From an uncultured Acidobacteriota bacterium (GTDB lineage Bacteria; Acidobacteriota; Terriglobia; Bryobacterales; Bryobacteraceae), in assembly GCA_902825945.1 (NCBI GenBank), contig CADECY010000029.1:1-64000 (forward strand): DNA of 64,000 bases, given 5' to 3'. The notes beneath the pieces are model-generated. The model made no database searches. It saw nothing but the letters and a program-made list of their open reading frames with translations, and was not told the DNA's origin. Below, one piece after another: positions 29,504-37,768 of the stretch (positions are counted from its first letter, which is position 1; every line of letters begins with the position of its first letter). The position numbers were made by a program, and so were the translations under genes.

Positions 29504-30245
29504 GTTGATCGCCGAGTTCCTCGGAACTCTCGTCCTGATGCTGTTCGGTCTGGGCGTCGTCGCCATGGTGGTCTTGTTCGGAAAAGGAACTCCGGGCGAG
29601 ATCGTCAACGGCGGATACACTAACATCAACTTCGGGTGGGGCCTCGGGGTCATGATGGGAATCTTCCTCGCGGGCCGCGTCAGCGGCGCCCACTTGAATC
29701 CTGCCGTCACACTCGCGCTCGCCGTCTTCCGCGGGTTCCCGTGGGCGAAGGTAGTCCCGTACATGGCGGCACAGTTCGCAGCCGCCTTCCTCGCCGCGGC
29801 GCTCATCTATCACAACTACAAACCGGCCTTCGCTCGCTTCGATCCCGCGTTCGACAAGGGCGCGGGTGTCTTCACCACCTTCCCGGCGTTTCCCGAAGTC
29901 TGGACCGCCGGCCTGTTCGATCAGGTGCTCGGGACGGCGCTGCTGGTGCTGATGGTGTTCGCGATTACCGACGAGAAGAACCAGCCGGCCGGAAACCTCA
30001 CGCCCGTGCTGGTGGGTGCGATCGTTGTCGCGATCGGCATGTGCTTCGGCGGGATGCACGGGTACGCGATCAATCCGGCGCGCGATTTCGGTCCGCGCCT
30101 TTTCGCGGCGCTGGCCGGATTCAGGAACAATGGACTGAACGACGGCAGCGGGATCTTCTGGGTTCCGGTGCTGGGTCCGATGATCGGCGGACTGCTCGGC
30201 GCCGCGGCGTACGACTGGGGAATCCGCAAGAACCTGCCGGAGTAG
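29478..30245 (+). CDS. MIP-family channel, glycerol facilitator type
   Basis: A 255-aa six-helix channel. Both pore boxes are present: SGAHLNPAVTLALAV and GYAINPARDFGPRLF. The aspartate after the second NPAR is typical of glycerol facilitators and not of water-selective aquaporins, as is the insertion GNLTPVLVGAIVVAIG before it. It should pass glycerol and small polyols passively. Its ATG lies 26 bp inside the phosphatase gene, implying coupling. No glycerol kinase is nearby. The stop directly abuts the stop of the convergent lipoprotein gene, with no spacer. Confidence 0.9.
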   Translation: MRPPSRSAELIAEFLGTLVLMLFGLGVVAMVVLFGKGTPGEIVNGGYTNINFGWGLGVMMGIFLAGRVSGAHLNPAVTLALAVFRGFPWAKVVPYMAAQFAAAFLAAALIYHNYKPAFARFDPAFDKGAGVFTTFPAFPEVWTAGLFDQVLGTALLVLMVFAITDEKNQPAGNLTPVLVGAIVVAIGMCFGGMHGYAINPARDFGPRLFAALAGFRNNGLNDGSGIFWVPVLGPMIGGLLGAAAYDWGIRKNLPE

Positions 30246-31148
30246 TCAGCGCCGCTCGCCAGGCGCAATCAGCGGAACCATTGCGAGGAGCGCATCGGCC
30301 TGTTCGGCCGTCATGTCGATCGCAAACCGCAGGAGTTTCCCCTCCGGCTTGACGATTACGCTATCGAGGGCCTTGACCAACGGCTGGGCATCCGGTGGCG
30401 CCGACAGCCGCAGAAACCCCATTCCGCCGCGGACAGCGGCCTGTAGCTTGCCCGCGTCTTCGGGAGTAGAGCAGAAGCCCGTGGCCCGGAACTGGAGTCC
30501 GAAGCGGAGATCGGCGGAAGCAGCCAAGGCATCCAAGCCGCTGATGACCTTTTCGAGGTTCTGCAGATTGCTGCGTTCGGGCGCGCGGAAGCTCTTGAAG
30601 TCCGCGGTGCTGATTGCCCAAATCTGAGCGCCCGTTGCGACCTCCGGCAGCAATGCGGCCAGTGCCGGCGGAAGCCCCTTGCTCGCGAGCGCGCTTTTCA
30701 CCAGAGCATCCGGTCCCATCACGGCGGCGTTTCGCGAGGGAAATGCCAGCGATCCCGGGCCAGTGGACCACAGCTTCACACCGTTCCAGTCCGCTGCCTT
30801 GGCGCCGCGTTCCTGCAACCGCTTTTCGATTTCCGCCAGGTCGAACCGTCCCTCGACCAGCACGACAGGGTTGCCCCCCGACGCCGCGACCGCGAACTCG
30901 GAGATGTCCTTGGCTGGGTCGAGCCCGGTAGAGGCCGTGAACTCGTTCAGTTGGGTGGCGACACGCTTGGCGACCATGCGCTCGTACAACTCGGTCTTCA
31001 GGAGCTGCGTGAGGCGAACTCCGGCGATCGAGGTGGTGCCCTCCGGAACCAGGCGCTGGATCGGAATCGCCATTCCGGGCGTCACATTTTCCCTCGCGCA
31101 AGAGGCGAGCGAAAACAGAACGGCGGCGGTGAGGCCGACAAGACGCAC
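30246..31148 (-). CDS. Uncharacterised lipoprotein
   Basis: A 300-aa protein starting at the GTG at 31148: (M)RLVGLTAAVLFSLASCAREN, a lipoprotein signal with cysteine at position 17. The rest (RLVPEGTTSIAGVRLTQLLK, AASGGNPVVLVEGRFDLAEI, GVKLWSTGPGSLAFPSRNAA) resembles families that sense or bind small amphipathic ligands, but no family was recognised. The frame is open further to 31526 but that would span rpmE. It lies 14 bp after rpmE and is likely in the same transcript as the polysaccharide genes. Surface or periplasmic location is expected. Confidence 0.65.
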   Translation of the reverse strand: MRLVGLTAAVLFSLASCARENVTPGMAIPIQRLVPEGTTSIAGVRLTQLLKTELYERMVAKRVATQLNEFTASTGLDPAKDISEFAVAASGGNPVVLVEGRFDLAEIEKRLQERGAKAADWNGVKLWSTGPGSLAFPSRNAAVMGPDALVKSALASKGLPPALAALLPEVATGAQIWAISTADFKSFRAPERSNLQNLEKVISGLDALAASADLRFGLQFRATGFCSTPEDAGKLQAAVRGGMGFLRLSAPPDAQPLVKALDSVIVKPEGKLLRFAIDMTAEQADALLAMVPLIAPGERR

Positions 31149-31162
31149 GAAGAGGCGCCCGC

Positions 31163-31399
31163 TCAGTTGGGCTTCTTGGCGGCGGCGGACTTGGCGGCGG
31201 CCCGCTGGTATCGCTTCTGGAAACGGTCCACACGTCCCTCGGTGTCGATCAGCTTCTGCTTTCCGGTGAAGAACGGGTGGCAGCTCGAGCAGATTTCCAC
31301 GCGGATATCGCCCTTGTTGGTGGAGCGGGTCTCGAAGCTGCTGCCGCAGGCACAGTTGACACGGCAGGCGTTGTAGGCGGGGTGAATTCCGGCTTTCAT
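31163..31399 (-). CDS. rpmE: 50S ribosomal protein L31 (zinc-binding type)
   Basis: A 78-aa protein beginning [20 protein letters not shown] and containing [20 protein letters not shown], diagnostic of L31. The CxxxCxC and CSSC cysteines form the zinc site of the primary form. The C-terminus ends with an Ala-Lys tail. An AGGAAGGT ribosome binding site lies just upstream, and TATACT (31438-31433) could serve as a -10. It stands alone between a chain-length protein gene and a lipoprotein gene. Confidence 0.95.
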   Translation of the reverse strand: MKAGIHPAYNACRVNCACGSSFETRSTNKGDIRVEICSSCHPFFTGKQKLIDTEGRVDRFQKRYQRAAAKSAAAKKPN

Positions 31400-31450
31400 T
31401 GGTGGGAAACCTTCCTGAAGGGGGGAAATCCAAGTATAACATCCCTTGCG

Positions 31451-33100
31451 TCAGGTTCGCGCGCTTCGATAGTAGAGCACCGCGGCTCCCATGACGAGCA
31501 CACTCGCGGTGCATGCCGTCGTCCACGCCAGCAGCGCCAGCCGCTTGCGCCGCTGGATCACCAGGCCGTTCTCGAGCAACGGTACGCTGCCGAAAACGCG
31601 GAACTGGGTGCAGGCAGCGATGTCCTTCAGCGTCTTGAGCGAGGTGTCGCGCGCCTCGCGGACCGCCGAAAACGCGCAGCCCATGATCGCTCCGAGAACC
31701 ATACCGCCCAGGATGATCAGCGGACGCGTGGGAGACGACGGACCCTCGGGTAGAGACGCCGCATCGAGCAGTTCGAGCGTTTCGCCCTGCATGATCATGT
31801 CGACGGCCTGCGATTCTTTCGCCTGATTGAACCGCTGGAGCAGGTCCGCGTAACGGCGTCTGGCCGAATCGTGGTCACGCGTCAGCGATTCGAGGCGCTG
31901 GGAATCGAGGGGCGCGGTGGAGAGCCGCTTCTCCATTTCACCGAGGCGCCGCTGCGCGGCGGCTACTTCGCGCGAGTAGTCCTGGGCTTCCATCTCCTTG
32001 ACGCGGATCCGCGCCGTCAGCCGCGCAATCTGCTGCTCGGCCAAGCCCACCTCGCGCTCGACGGCAGGGTCGAACGCAGCCGCGATCTCCGCGGCTGCGT
32101 TCGGGGAAACCGGAGCCGGAAGGATCCTCACAGCCTCCGCGGCCTGTTCGCGGGTCAGCGCGGCAAGCCGCGTTTGCAACCGCCGCACGTCGGGATGATC
32201 GGCCGTGTAGCGCGTCATTGCCAGATCGAGTTCCGTGTGAGCACGCGCGATCTCGCGTTCGAGCCGGCCATCCGAAGCCACGGCGGCAGGCACGCCCCCT
32301 GAAACCGCCGGTGGTCGCGCGGGCTTCGACCCAACATGCGCCAACTGTTCGCGCAGCAGACGATGTTCGGATTCGAGCACCAGCTTTTCCTGCTGCGCGC
32401 GGGCAAGGGCGGCGCCGGCTGTCGCGGTTCGCATTTCCATCAGGACCAGCGATTCGGTTCCATTGACCCGCTGCCCCGGCATCACCCGCGAGTTGTCCAA
32501 TCGGAACTGGGTCAGCTTCTGCTCGATCGCCTCGAGTTCGGCGCGTGCCTGATCGGTCTGTTCGCTTAGAAACAGCGCGGTCTGCGATGCCTGCCGCTGT
32601 TGCCCGCGCCGGCTTTCGTCAATGAGCCGCGACACCAGGTCGCGGGTGACTCGTTGCGCCGAGTAGCGGTTGTCGTAGGCGAATGAGACCGTGAACGCCA
32701 GCCGCGTCTGCCCCTCGGCGGGATTTCCAATCGTGATGTCGCGCCGCATCTCCTCGACCACGTCTTCCATGGGCAGCGCCTTGCGTTTCACCGGATAGAG
32801 GTCGTACGTCTGAATGATGTTGGTCAGCGTGTTGCGGCTCAACACCGATTGCGTGATCGAGGTCACGCGATCGGTGAGCGAAACCGTGCTGGGCCGGGCT
32901 ACCAGACGCTCGGGGATTTGCGGGGGCAAGGCCCGCAATCGCGCCTCCGAGATGTAACGGTCCGGCCAAAGGTAGGCGGTCACCACCGCAGCCACCAGAC
33001 CGAACAGCGCGGGACCAGCGATCCAGCCCGCGTTGCGGCGGAGAATAGCCAGATAGTCTTCGATATCGAGCGCACGGCGCACGAACGGCATGGGACTCAT
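31451..33100 (-). CDS. Polysaccharide chain-length determinant (Wzz/GumC-like), paralogue B
   Basis: A 549-aa inner-membrane protein. A first helix at about 27-47 (AGWIAGPALFGLVAAVVTAY) and two C-terminal helices (LIILGGMVLGAIMGCAFSAV; LLAWTTACTASVLVMGAAVL) bracket a long periplasmic coiled-coil region, as in co-polymerases that set polysaccharide length. GNVR-type features before the second helix read SPTRPLIILGG. The middle is rich in helical heptads (RAELEAIEQKLTQFRLDNSR). It is clearly homologous over its full length to the gene at 34154. AGGAGA precedes the ATG by 8 nt. A 112-bp gap from the kinase gene holds a short stem CCGCC-TT-GGCGG. Confidence 0.88.
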   Translation of the reverse strand: MSPMPFVRRALDIEDYLAILRRNAGWIAGPALFGLVAAVVTAYLWPDRYISEARLRALPPQIPERLVARPSTVSLTDRVTSITQSVLSRNTLTNIIQTYDLYPVKRKALPMEDVVEEMRRDITIGNPAEGQTRLAFTVSFAYDNRYSAQRVTRDLVSRLIDESRRGQQRQASQTALFLSEQTDQARAELEAIEQKLTQFRLDNSRVMPGQRVNGTESLVLMEMRTATAGAALARAQQEKLVLESEHRLLREQLAHVGSKPARPPAVSGGVPAAVASDGRLEREIARAHTELDLAMTRYTADHPDVRRLQTRLAALTREQAAEAVRILPAPVSPNAAAEIAAAFDPAVEREVGLAEQQIARLTARIRVKEMEAQDYSREVAAAQRRLGEMEKRLSTAPLDSQRLESLTRDHDSARRRYADLLQRFNQAKESQAVDMIMQGETLELLDAASLPEGPSSPTRPLIILGGMVLGAIMGCAFSAVREARDTSLKTLKDIAACTQFRVFGSVPLLENGLVIQRRKRLALLAWTTACTASVLVMGAAVLYYRSART

Positions 33101-33212
33101 GAGAGTCTCTCCTGTGACGATTCAATCAAGCTAGGGATGGTGGACACACGTCCGCCTTGGCGGCTCGAGGCCGCGGGACGGTGAATCGGACTTCAGACGG
33201 GCCGTGGCAGGA

Positions 33213-34127
33213 TCAGTCGGTCTCTTCGACGACCGGTTCCTTCGGCGGCTCGATCGCCGGGGCACCGTCGGACTTGTCATCCGAATAGTAATAGTTGTGA
33301 TAGTAGGTGTACTTGCTGTAGAGCTCGCCGCGCTTGGCCGCGTTCGCCACTACGCCGATGACGTTGTTGTGGCTCATGCCGCCCAGGGCTCGCGTCACCG
33401 ATTCGATCGTGGTCTGTCCCAGCCGGACCACCAGCAGCGTGCCGTCGCACAGCGTCGCGAGCAGGTTCGCGTCCGCGGCGAACAGCAGCGGCGGGCTGTC
33501 GAGCAGTACCCAGTTGAACAAGGTGGGCAGCCGTTCGAGCAGCACCCGCACTTCCTTGAGGTTGAGCAGTTCGAGCGGATTGATCACCGCCGATCCCGCG
33601 GGTGCGAGATAGAGGTTGGTGCCGGCCACGCGCTTGACGACTTCCGAGAGCGATGCCTTGCCCTGCAGGTACTCGGTCAATCCGGGCGCGCGATCGATCT
33701 TGAACAGGTTGTGCACGATCGGGCGGCGGAAGTCGAAATCGCACAAAAGCACGCTCTGTCCCTGAAGGTGAGACTGCACCACCGCGAGATTGGCGGCGGT
33801 GAACGACTTGCCCTCGGCGGGTGAAGCGCTCGTCACCACCATCGTGTGCAGCGGCTGCAGGCCCTGGAGGTGATTGAGCCGTGTCCGCAGACTGCGGAAC
33901 TCCTCCATCGGGCCCTCGTGCGGTTTGGTGGCGTCGATGAGATGGGCTTCAGCGGCCGGATCCCAGGGCACTTCCTTCACCTGCTCGAGCAACCCATGCA
34001 GAGCCGCCGAATTATCGGAGGCGTACCCCATCGTGGCGGCTGAAACGGCCGGGCCGGCGCCGGCGAGCGGGGCCGCCATCCCGAAGGTGCCTTCGGCGCG
34101 GCGCAATGCATCATGAACTCTGCTCAT
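33213..34127 (-). CDS. Bacterial tyrosine kinase (CpsD/Wzc cytoplasmic-domain type)
   Basis: A 304-aa BY-kinase. The start is MSRVHDALRRAE at 34127 with AAGGA upstream; an open frame extends to 34217 but overlaps the preceding gene. The ATP site has Walker A TSASPAEGKSFTAANL, Walker A' LLCDFDFRRP and Walker B WVLLDSPPLL. The C-terminal tail is tyrosine-rich, YSKYTYYHNYYYSDD, the autophosphorylation cluster. It controls polysaccharide assembly by cyclic self-phosphorylation and needs a membrane activator. It lies between two chain-length protein genes, either of which may be that activator. Confidence 0.92.
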   Translation of the reverse strand: MSRVHDALRRAEGTFGMAAPLAGAGPAVSAATMGYASDNSAALHGLLEQVKEVPWDPAAEAHLIDATKPHEGPMEEFRSLRTRLNHLQGLQPLHTMVVTSASPAEGKSFTAANLAVVQSHLQGQSVLLCDFDFRRPIVHNLFKIDRAPGLTEYLQGKASLSEVVKRVAGTNLYLAPAGSAVINPLELLNLKEVRVLLERLPTLFNWVLLDSPPLLFAADANLLATLCDGTLLVVRLGQTTIESVTRALGGMSHNNVIGVVANAAKRGELYSKYTYYHNYYYSDDKSDGAPAIEPPKEPVVEETD

Positions 34128-34153
34128 TCTTTGGTTCCTTTTCTCCGGCCAAC

Positions 34154-35860
34154 CTACATCTTGGTGCTGCGGTAATAAAAGACCGCCGCGCCCATGATCA
34201 GCACGCTCAACACGCATGCCGTCGTCCAGGCGAGCATCGACAGCCGCTTGCGGCGCCGCACCACTAGATCATTTTCGAGGAGCGGAACGCTGCCGAGCAC
34301 GTTGAACTGCGTGTAGGCCCGAATGTCCTTGAGCGACTTGAGCGATGTGTCGCGCAACTCGCGCACTGCGGAAAGCGCCGCCCCCACGATCAGCCCGAAA
34401 ATCAGCCCGCCGCCAATGATGAGGGGCCTGGTGGGAGATGTCGGGCTTTCCGGCAGCGACGGCAGGTCGAGCACTTCCAGCGTTTCACCCTGTTTGCGCT
34501 GTTCGAGTTCCGAGGCCATTTCCGACGCCGCGACGCGCTGCTTCAGGTCGTCGTAGCGCCGCTTGGCGGTGTCGTAGTCGCGCGTCAACTGTTCAAGCTG
34601 CTGCGCGCCGATCGGCACCATCGACATACGCGATTCCACGTCGGCCAAACGGCGGTTGGCGTCACCCTGGTCGCGAATGTAGCGCTCCACTTCCATTTCC
34701 TTGGCCTTGATCTGCGCCTGTACGCGCGTGATCTGCTGCTCGAGATCGACGACCTCGCGCATACGCGCCGGGTTGGGGCGCGCCGCCTGCACGGCGGGAG
34801 CGGACGAGGGAGCCGGATGATCCTTCACGGAAAGCTTGCGGTTGAGCAGCGAATCGCGCTCCTTCTTCACCGCGTTCAGCCTCGCCTGCAGGCGTTGCAC
34901 GTCGGGATACTCGGGCTTGTACTGTTCGAGCATCACGTCGAGGGCGCGCTGCAACTGCTGCTGCTCGCGATCGATCCGCTGGAGCTGATCGTCGATGTCG
35001 TTGCCCCCCGAAGGACCGGCGCCACCGCCGCCACCTGATGTCGTGTAGGTCTCCGACGGAAGCTGGTTGATCTTGTTGATGCGGTCGCGCAGTCCGCGAA
35101 GCTCGGCATCGAGCACCGTCTTTTCCTGATTGGCCCGGGAGACCGACGACGTCAGTCCCGACATACGCGCTTCAAGCACCCCGGCCATTTGCAGGTTGCC
35201 CGTCAACTGGTCGGGCAGGCGTCCGGCGTTGGCCGTCTTGTACTGCGTAAGGCGCTGCTCGATGGCATCCACCTCGGCCCGCGCCTGATCGTATTGTTCA
35301 CGCAGGAACTGAGTCGTCTGCTGCGCCTGATTGTGGCGCTCGCGGATATTTTCGTCGATGAACCGCGTCATCAGATCGCGTGTGACCTTTTGCGCGATGT
35401 AGCGGTTGTCGTAGTCGAACGTGATACGGAAGGCGGCATTGCGGCCCTGGTTGACTTCCGTCAGGTTTCCGATCGTGACGCTCTTGCGCATCATCTCGAT
35501 CACGTCTTCCATCGGCATCCGCGTACGGTCTTTGCGGTACAGATCGTAGGTCTGGATGATGTTGGTGAGCGTGTTGCGGCTGAGAATGGTTTGCGTCATC
35601 GAATTGACGCGCTCCGACATCTGCATGTTCACGTTGGTGGGAACGAGCCGTTCGGGAACGGCCGGTGGCACCACGCGGATGCGTGCCTCAGACCGGTATG
35701 TGTCGGGCCACAGATAGGCGGTGACGACCGAAATCACGAGCCCCGCCAGCGCCGGCGCCAGGATCCACGTGACGTTACGGCGCATGATCGCCAGATAGTC
35801 CTCGAGGTCCAAAGCCCGCCGGCTGAAGCTGAAATTCTGTTGCGGTAGGGTTGCCTGCAT
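34154..35860 (-). CDS. Polysaccharide chain-length determinant (Wzz/GumC-like), paralogue A
   Basis: A 568-aa inner-membrane protein with the same plan as the 31451 gene: N-terminal helix (TWILAPALAGLVISVVTAYL), long coiled-coil periplasmic part with a glycine-rich insert (YTTSGGGGGAGPSGG), and two C-terminal helices (LIIGGGLIFGLIVGAALSAV; LAWTTACVLSVLIMGAAVFY). Shared segments with paralogue B include LSRNTLTNIIQTYDLY and GSVPLLEN before RRRKRL. It should set polymer length or bridge export. The gene starts 12 bp after the export protein gene; AAGGA overlaps that stop region. It ends 26 bp before the kinase gene. Confidence 0.9.
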   Translation of the reverse strand: MQATLPQQNFSFSRRALDLEDYLAIMRRNVTWILAPALAGLVISVVTAYLWPDTYRSEARIRVVPPAVPERLVPTNVNMQMSERVNSMTQTILSRNTLTNIIQTYDLYRKDRTRMPMEDVIEMMRKSVTIGNLTEVNQGRNAAFRITFDYDNRYIAQKVTRDLMTRFIDENIRERHNQAQQTTQFLREQYDQARAEVDAIEQRLTQYKTANAGRLPDQLTGNLQMAGVLEARMSGLTSSVSRANQEKTVLDAELRGLRDRINKINQLPSETYTTSGGGGGAGPSGGNDIDDQLQRIDREQQQLQRALDVMLEQYKPEYPDVQRLQARLNAVKKERDSLLNRKLSVKDHPAPSSAPAVQAARPNPARMREVVDLEQQITRVQAQIKAKEMEVERYIRDQGDANRRLADVESRMSMVPIGAQQLEQLTRDYDTAKRRYDDLKQRVAASEMASELEQRKQGETLEVLDLPSLPESPTSPTRPLIIGGGLIFGLIVGAALSAVRELRDTSLKSLKDIRAYTQFNVLGSVPLLENDLVVRRRKRLSMLAWTTACVLSVLIMGAAVFYYRSTKM

Positions 35861-35872
35861 TTCGGTTGTTCC

Positions 35873-36532
35873 TTATTCCACGATCACGAAATCGCCGTTC
35901 TCGAGATAGATGTTCTGGCTCATGTTCTTGCCCTTGATGACGTCCTTGTAGTTGAACCTGAACCGCTTGTCGCCGCGCATGATGATGATGTTTTTCTTGT
36001 CGGCCCACTCCGACAATCCGCCCGCTAGCGTCAGCGCCTCGAGAACAGTGATGGGCACTACCAGCGGAAACGCTCCGCTACGCGACACGTTCCCGTTCAG
36101 GTAGTACTTGCGGCTTCGTACTTCCCGCACCACCACTTGCACGATCGGGTTCAAAACCATCTTGCCGAACTCGGCTCGCAACTTCTCCGACAGAGCGTCG
36201 GGGGTGAGACCCGCCACTTCCATTTCCGCCACCAACCGCGGCGAAATTCGCCCGTCGGGCCGCACCTGGACCAGTCCGCTCAAGTCCGGCTCTTTCCAGA
36301 CGTCGATCATGAGCACGTCCTCGGGTCCGATCTTGTAGGTTTTCGGATCCACGGGCGCCGCCACGACCGGACCGCCCCCGGTCGCCGTTTCCGGTTTGAC
36401 TTCCTTGTCCTGCTTCGGTGACTCCTGCTTGCCCGGCTTTCGCTGTCCCCACGCCGGACCCGCCACCACCACCGCCAGACACATCACCGTCACAATGCGC
36501 ATACTCAGCGCCAGAATCGTTTTGCCCATCAT
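35873..36532 (-). CDS. Polysaccharide export protein (Wza/OPX family)
   Basis: A 219-aa exported protein. The start at 36532 gives MMGKTILALSMRIVTVMCLA, a signal peptide; AGGT lies just upstream. The Poly_export domain follows: YKIGPEDVLMIDVWKEPDLS, VRPDGRISPRLVAEMEVAGL and LSEKLRAEFGKMVLNPIVQV. An SLBB-like part reads YYLNGNVSRSGAFPLVVPIT. It should form the outer gate for polysaccharide. It is shorter than Wza (about 380 aa) and lacks the C-terminal outer-membrane helix, so another porin may be needed. First gene of the EPS run. The frame is open to 36652, without a better start. Confidence 0.9.
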   Translation of the reverse strand: MMGKTILALSMRIVTVMCLAVVVAGPAWGQRKPGKQESPKQDKEVKPETATGGGPVVAAPVDPKTYKIGPEDVLMIDVWKEPDLSGLVQVRPDGRISPRLVAEMEVAGLTPDALSEKLRAEFGKMVLNPIVQVVVREVRSRKYYLNGNVSRSGAFPLVVPITVLEALTLAGGLSEWADKKNIIIMRGDKRFRFNYKDVIKGKNMSQNIYLENGDFVIVE

Positions 36533-36721
36533 GAGTACCTTGTCGTGCCTCCGGACTGCCTTCCGCATTCGAACTTCGGACCGGTCTGCTCCTGCATCCA
36601 CGCGTGCCTCGGGCATCTCTATGAATGCAAACCCACTTCTATCATAGCTCACCCGGCCGGGTACCGCCCGTAGGCGTTTGGTCCTGTTTTCGCGTGACCC
36701 GCAGCCCAGTTATCATGTCGG

Positions 36722-36751
36722 TTGGTACCGGAACGAATTCTAGTTTATCAT
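36722..36751 (+). promoter_or_regulatory. Predicted promoter of the EVE-domain gene
   Basis: TTGGTA (36722-36727), an 18-bp spacer and TATCAT (36746-36751) form a candidate promoter. The following AAAGGA is at the right distance from the GTG at 36766 to be its ribosome binding site. The surrounding 233-bp gap (36533-36765) also serves the divergent export gene; TATGAT at 36646-36641 on the minus strand may be that gene's -10. No further feature was seen there. Confidence 0.38.
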
Positions 36752-36765
36752 GCAAAGGACTTTTT

Positions 36766-37176
36766 GTGAACTATTTTCTCGCCAAGTCCGAGCCGTCCGT
36801 CTATTCCATCGACGACCTCGCTCGCGATCGCCGCACAACTTGGGATGGCGTCAAGAACCCACAGGCCCTGCAAGCCATCCGCTCGATGGCCAAGGGCGAC
36901 CGCGTCTTCATCTATCACTCGACCGGCGAATCCTCCGTCGTTGGACTCGCGAAGATCGCCTCCCCGCCCCGGCCCGATCCCAAGGATCCCAAGCTGACCG
37001 TGGTTGACCTCGAGTTCTCCGCCAAGCTTCCCGTGCCCGTGACTCTCGCTGAAGTCAAACAGTCGGGCCTGTTCGCCGATTTCGCGCTCGTGCGCCAGAG
37101 CCGCCTGTCGACGATGAAGTGCCCGCAACACTTCGTCGACTGGATTCTGGCGAAGTTCCCGAAACTCGACCTGTAG
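36766..37176 (+). CDS. EVE-domain protein
   Basis: A 136-aa stand-alone EVE (PUA-like) protein. The start is GTG at 36766, preceded by AAGGA at 6 nt; it gives (M)NYFLAKSEPSVYSIDDLA. Family features include RTTWDGVKNPQALQAIRSM, GDRVFIYHSTGESSVVGLAK and the final LSTMKCPQHFVDWILAKF. EVE domains bind modified nucleobases in DNA or RNA; the target of stand-alone forms is not established. An open frame continues upstream to 36625 without a good start. ECF sigma follows 22 bp later. Confidence 0.9.
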   Translation: MNYFLAKSEPSVYSIDDLARDRRTTWDGVKNPQALQAIRSMAKGDRVFIYHSTGESSVVGLAKIASPPRPDPKDPKLTVVDLEFSAKLPVPVTLAEVKQSGLFADFALVRQSRLSTMKCPQHFVDWILAKFPKLDL

Positions 37177-37198
37177 CCGATTCCGATATACTCGTCGA

Positions 37199-37768
37199 AT
37201 GCCTCCTGGCGAGGACGCGATTACCGGGCTGCTCTGGGCTTGGAACGCGGGCGAACCTGGCGCCTTCGACAAACTCGCGCCGTTCGTCTACACGGAGCTC
37301 CGCAAACTCGCCGAATCCTACATGCGCGGAGAACGGCCCGGCCACACACTGCAGCCCACCGCGCTCGTTCACGAGGTCTACCTGCGTTTGATCAAGCAGC
37401 GGATGCCCAAGTTCGAGAACAGGGCCCACTTCTACGGGCTCTCCGCCCAATTGATGCGGCAGGTCCTCGTCGACAGCGCCCGGTCTCGTGCCGCGGCCAA
37501 GCGCGCGGGGGCGATGCAGCCGGTGGATCTGGACGGCATGATGGCCACTGGAACGGCGCAAGACCTCGACGTCCTCGAACTCGATTCCGCTCTCGGCAAA
37601 CTCGCACTCGAGAACGAGCACGGCGCCCGCGCCATCGAACTGCACTATTTCGGGGGACTGAGCGTCGCCGAGATTTCCGGATTCACGGGCCGTTCGGAGC
37701 GGACCGTCGCTCGCGACTTGGCCTCCGCGCGGATTTTCCTCGCGCGCGTTCACGGATCCACCAAATGA
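37199..37768 (+). CDS. ECF-type RNA polymerase sigma factor paired with a Ser/Thr kinase
   Basis: A 189-aa ECF sigma factor. Region 2 is seen in FVYTELRKLAESYMRGERPG with LQPTALVHEVYLRLIKQ, and region 4 in ELHYFGGLSVAEISGFTGRS followed by ERTVARDLASARIFL, a helix-turn-helix. This sequence type is common in acidobacteria and planctomycetes and is usually regulated by a linked Ser/Thr kinase, not an anti-sigma factor. A TATACT -10 box at 37187-37192 ends 6 nt before the ATG, suggesting leaderless mRNA. Its TGA stop overlaps the kinase ATG (ATGA). Confidence 0.9.
   Translation: MPPGEDAITGLLWAWNAGEPGAFDKLAPFVYTELRKLAESYMRGERPGHTLQPTALVHEVYLRLIKQRMPKFENRAHFYGLSAQLMRQVLVDSARSRAAAKRAGAMQPVDLDGMMATGTAQDLDVLELDSALGKLALENEHGARAIELHYFGGLSVAEISGFTGRSERTVARDLASARIFLARVHGSTK

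Noticed and set aside
33152..33163. Short stem CCGCC-TT-GGCGG between tyrosine kinase and chain-length gene as a terminator
   Set aside because: Only a 5-bp stem with a 2-nt loop and no T-tract; too weak to call.
37240..37764. N-terminal extension of the kinase gene through the ECF sigma gene
   Set aside because: The extension is an arginine-rich out-of-frame reading of the sigma gene; the ATGA junction at 37765 gives the natural start.
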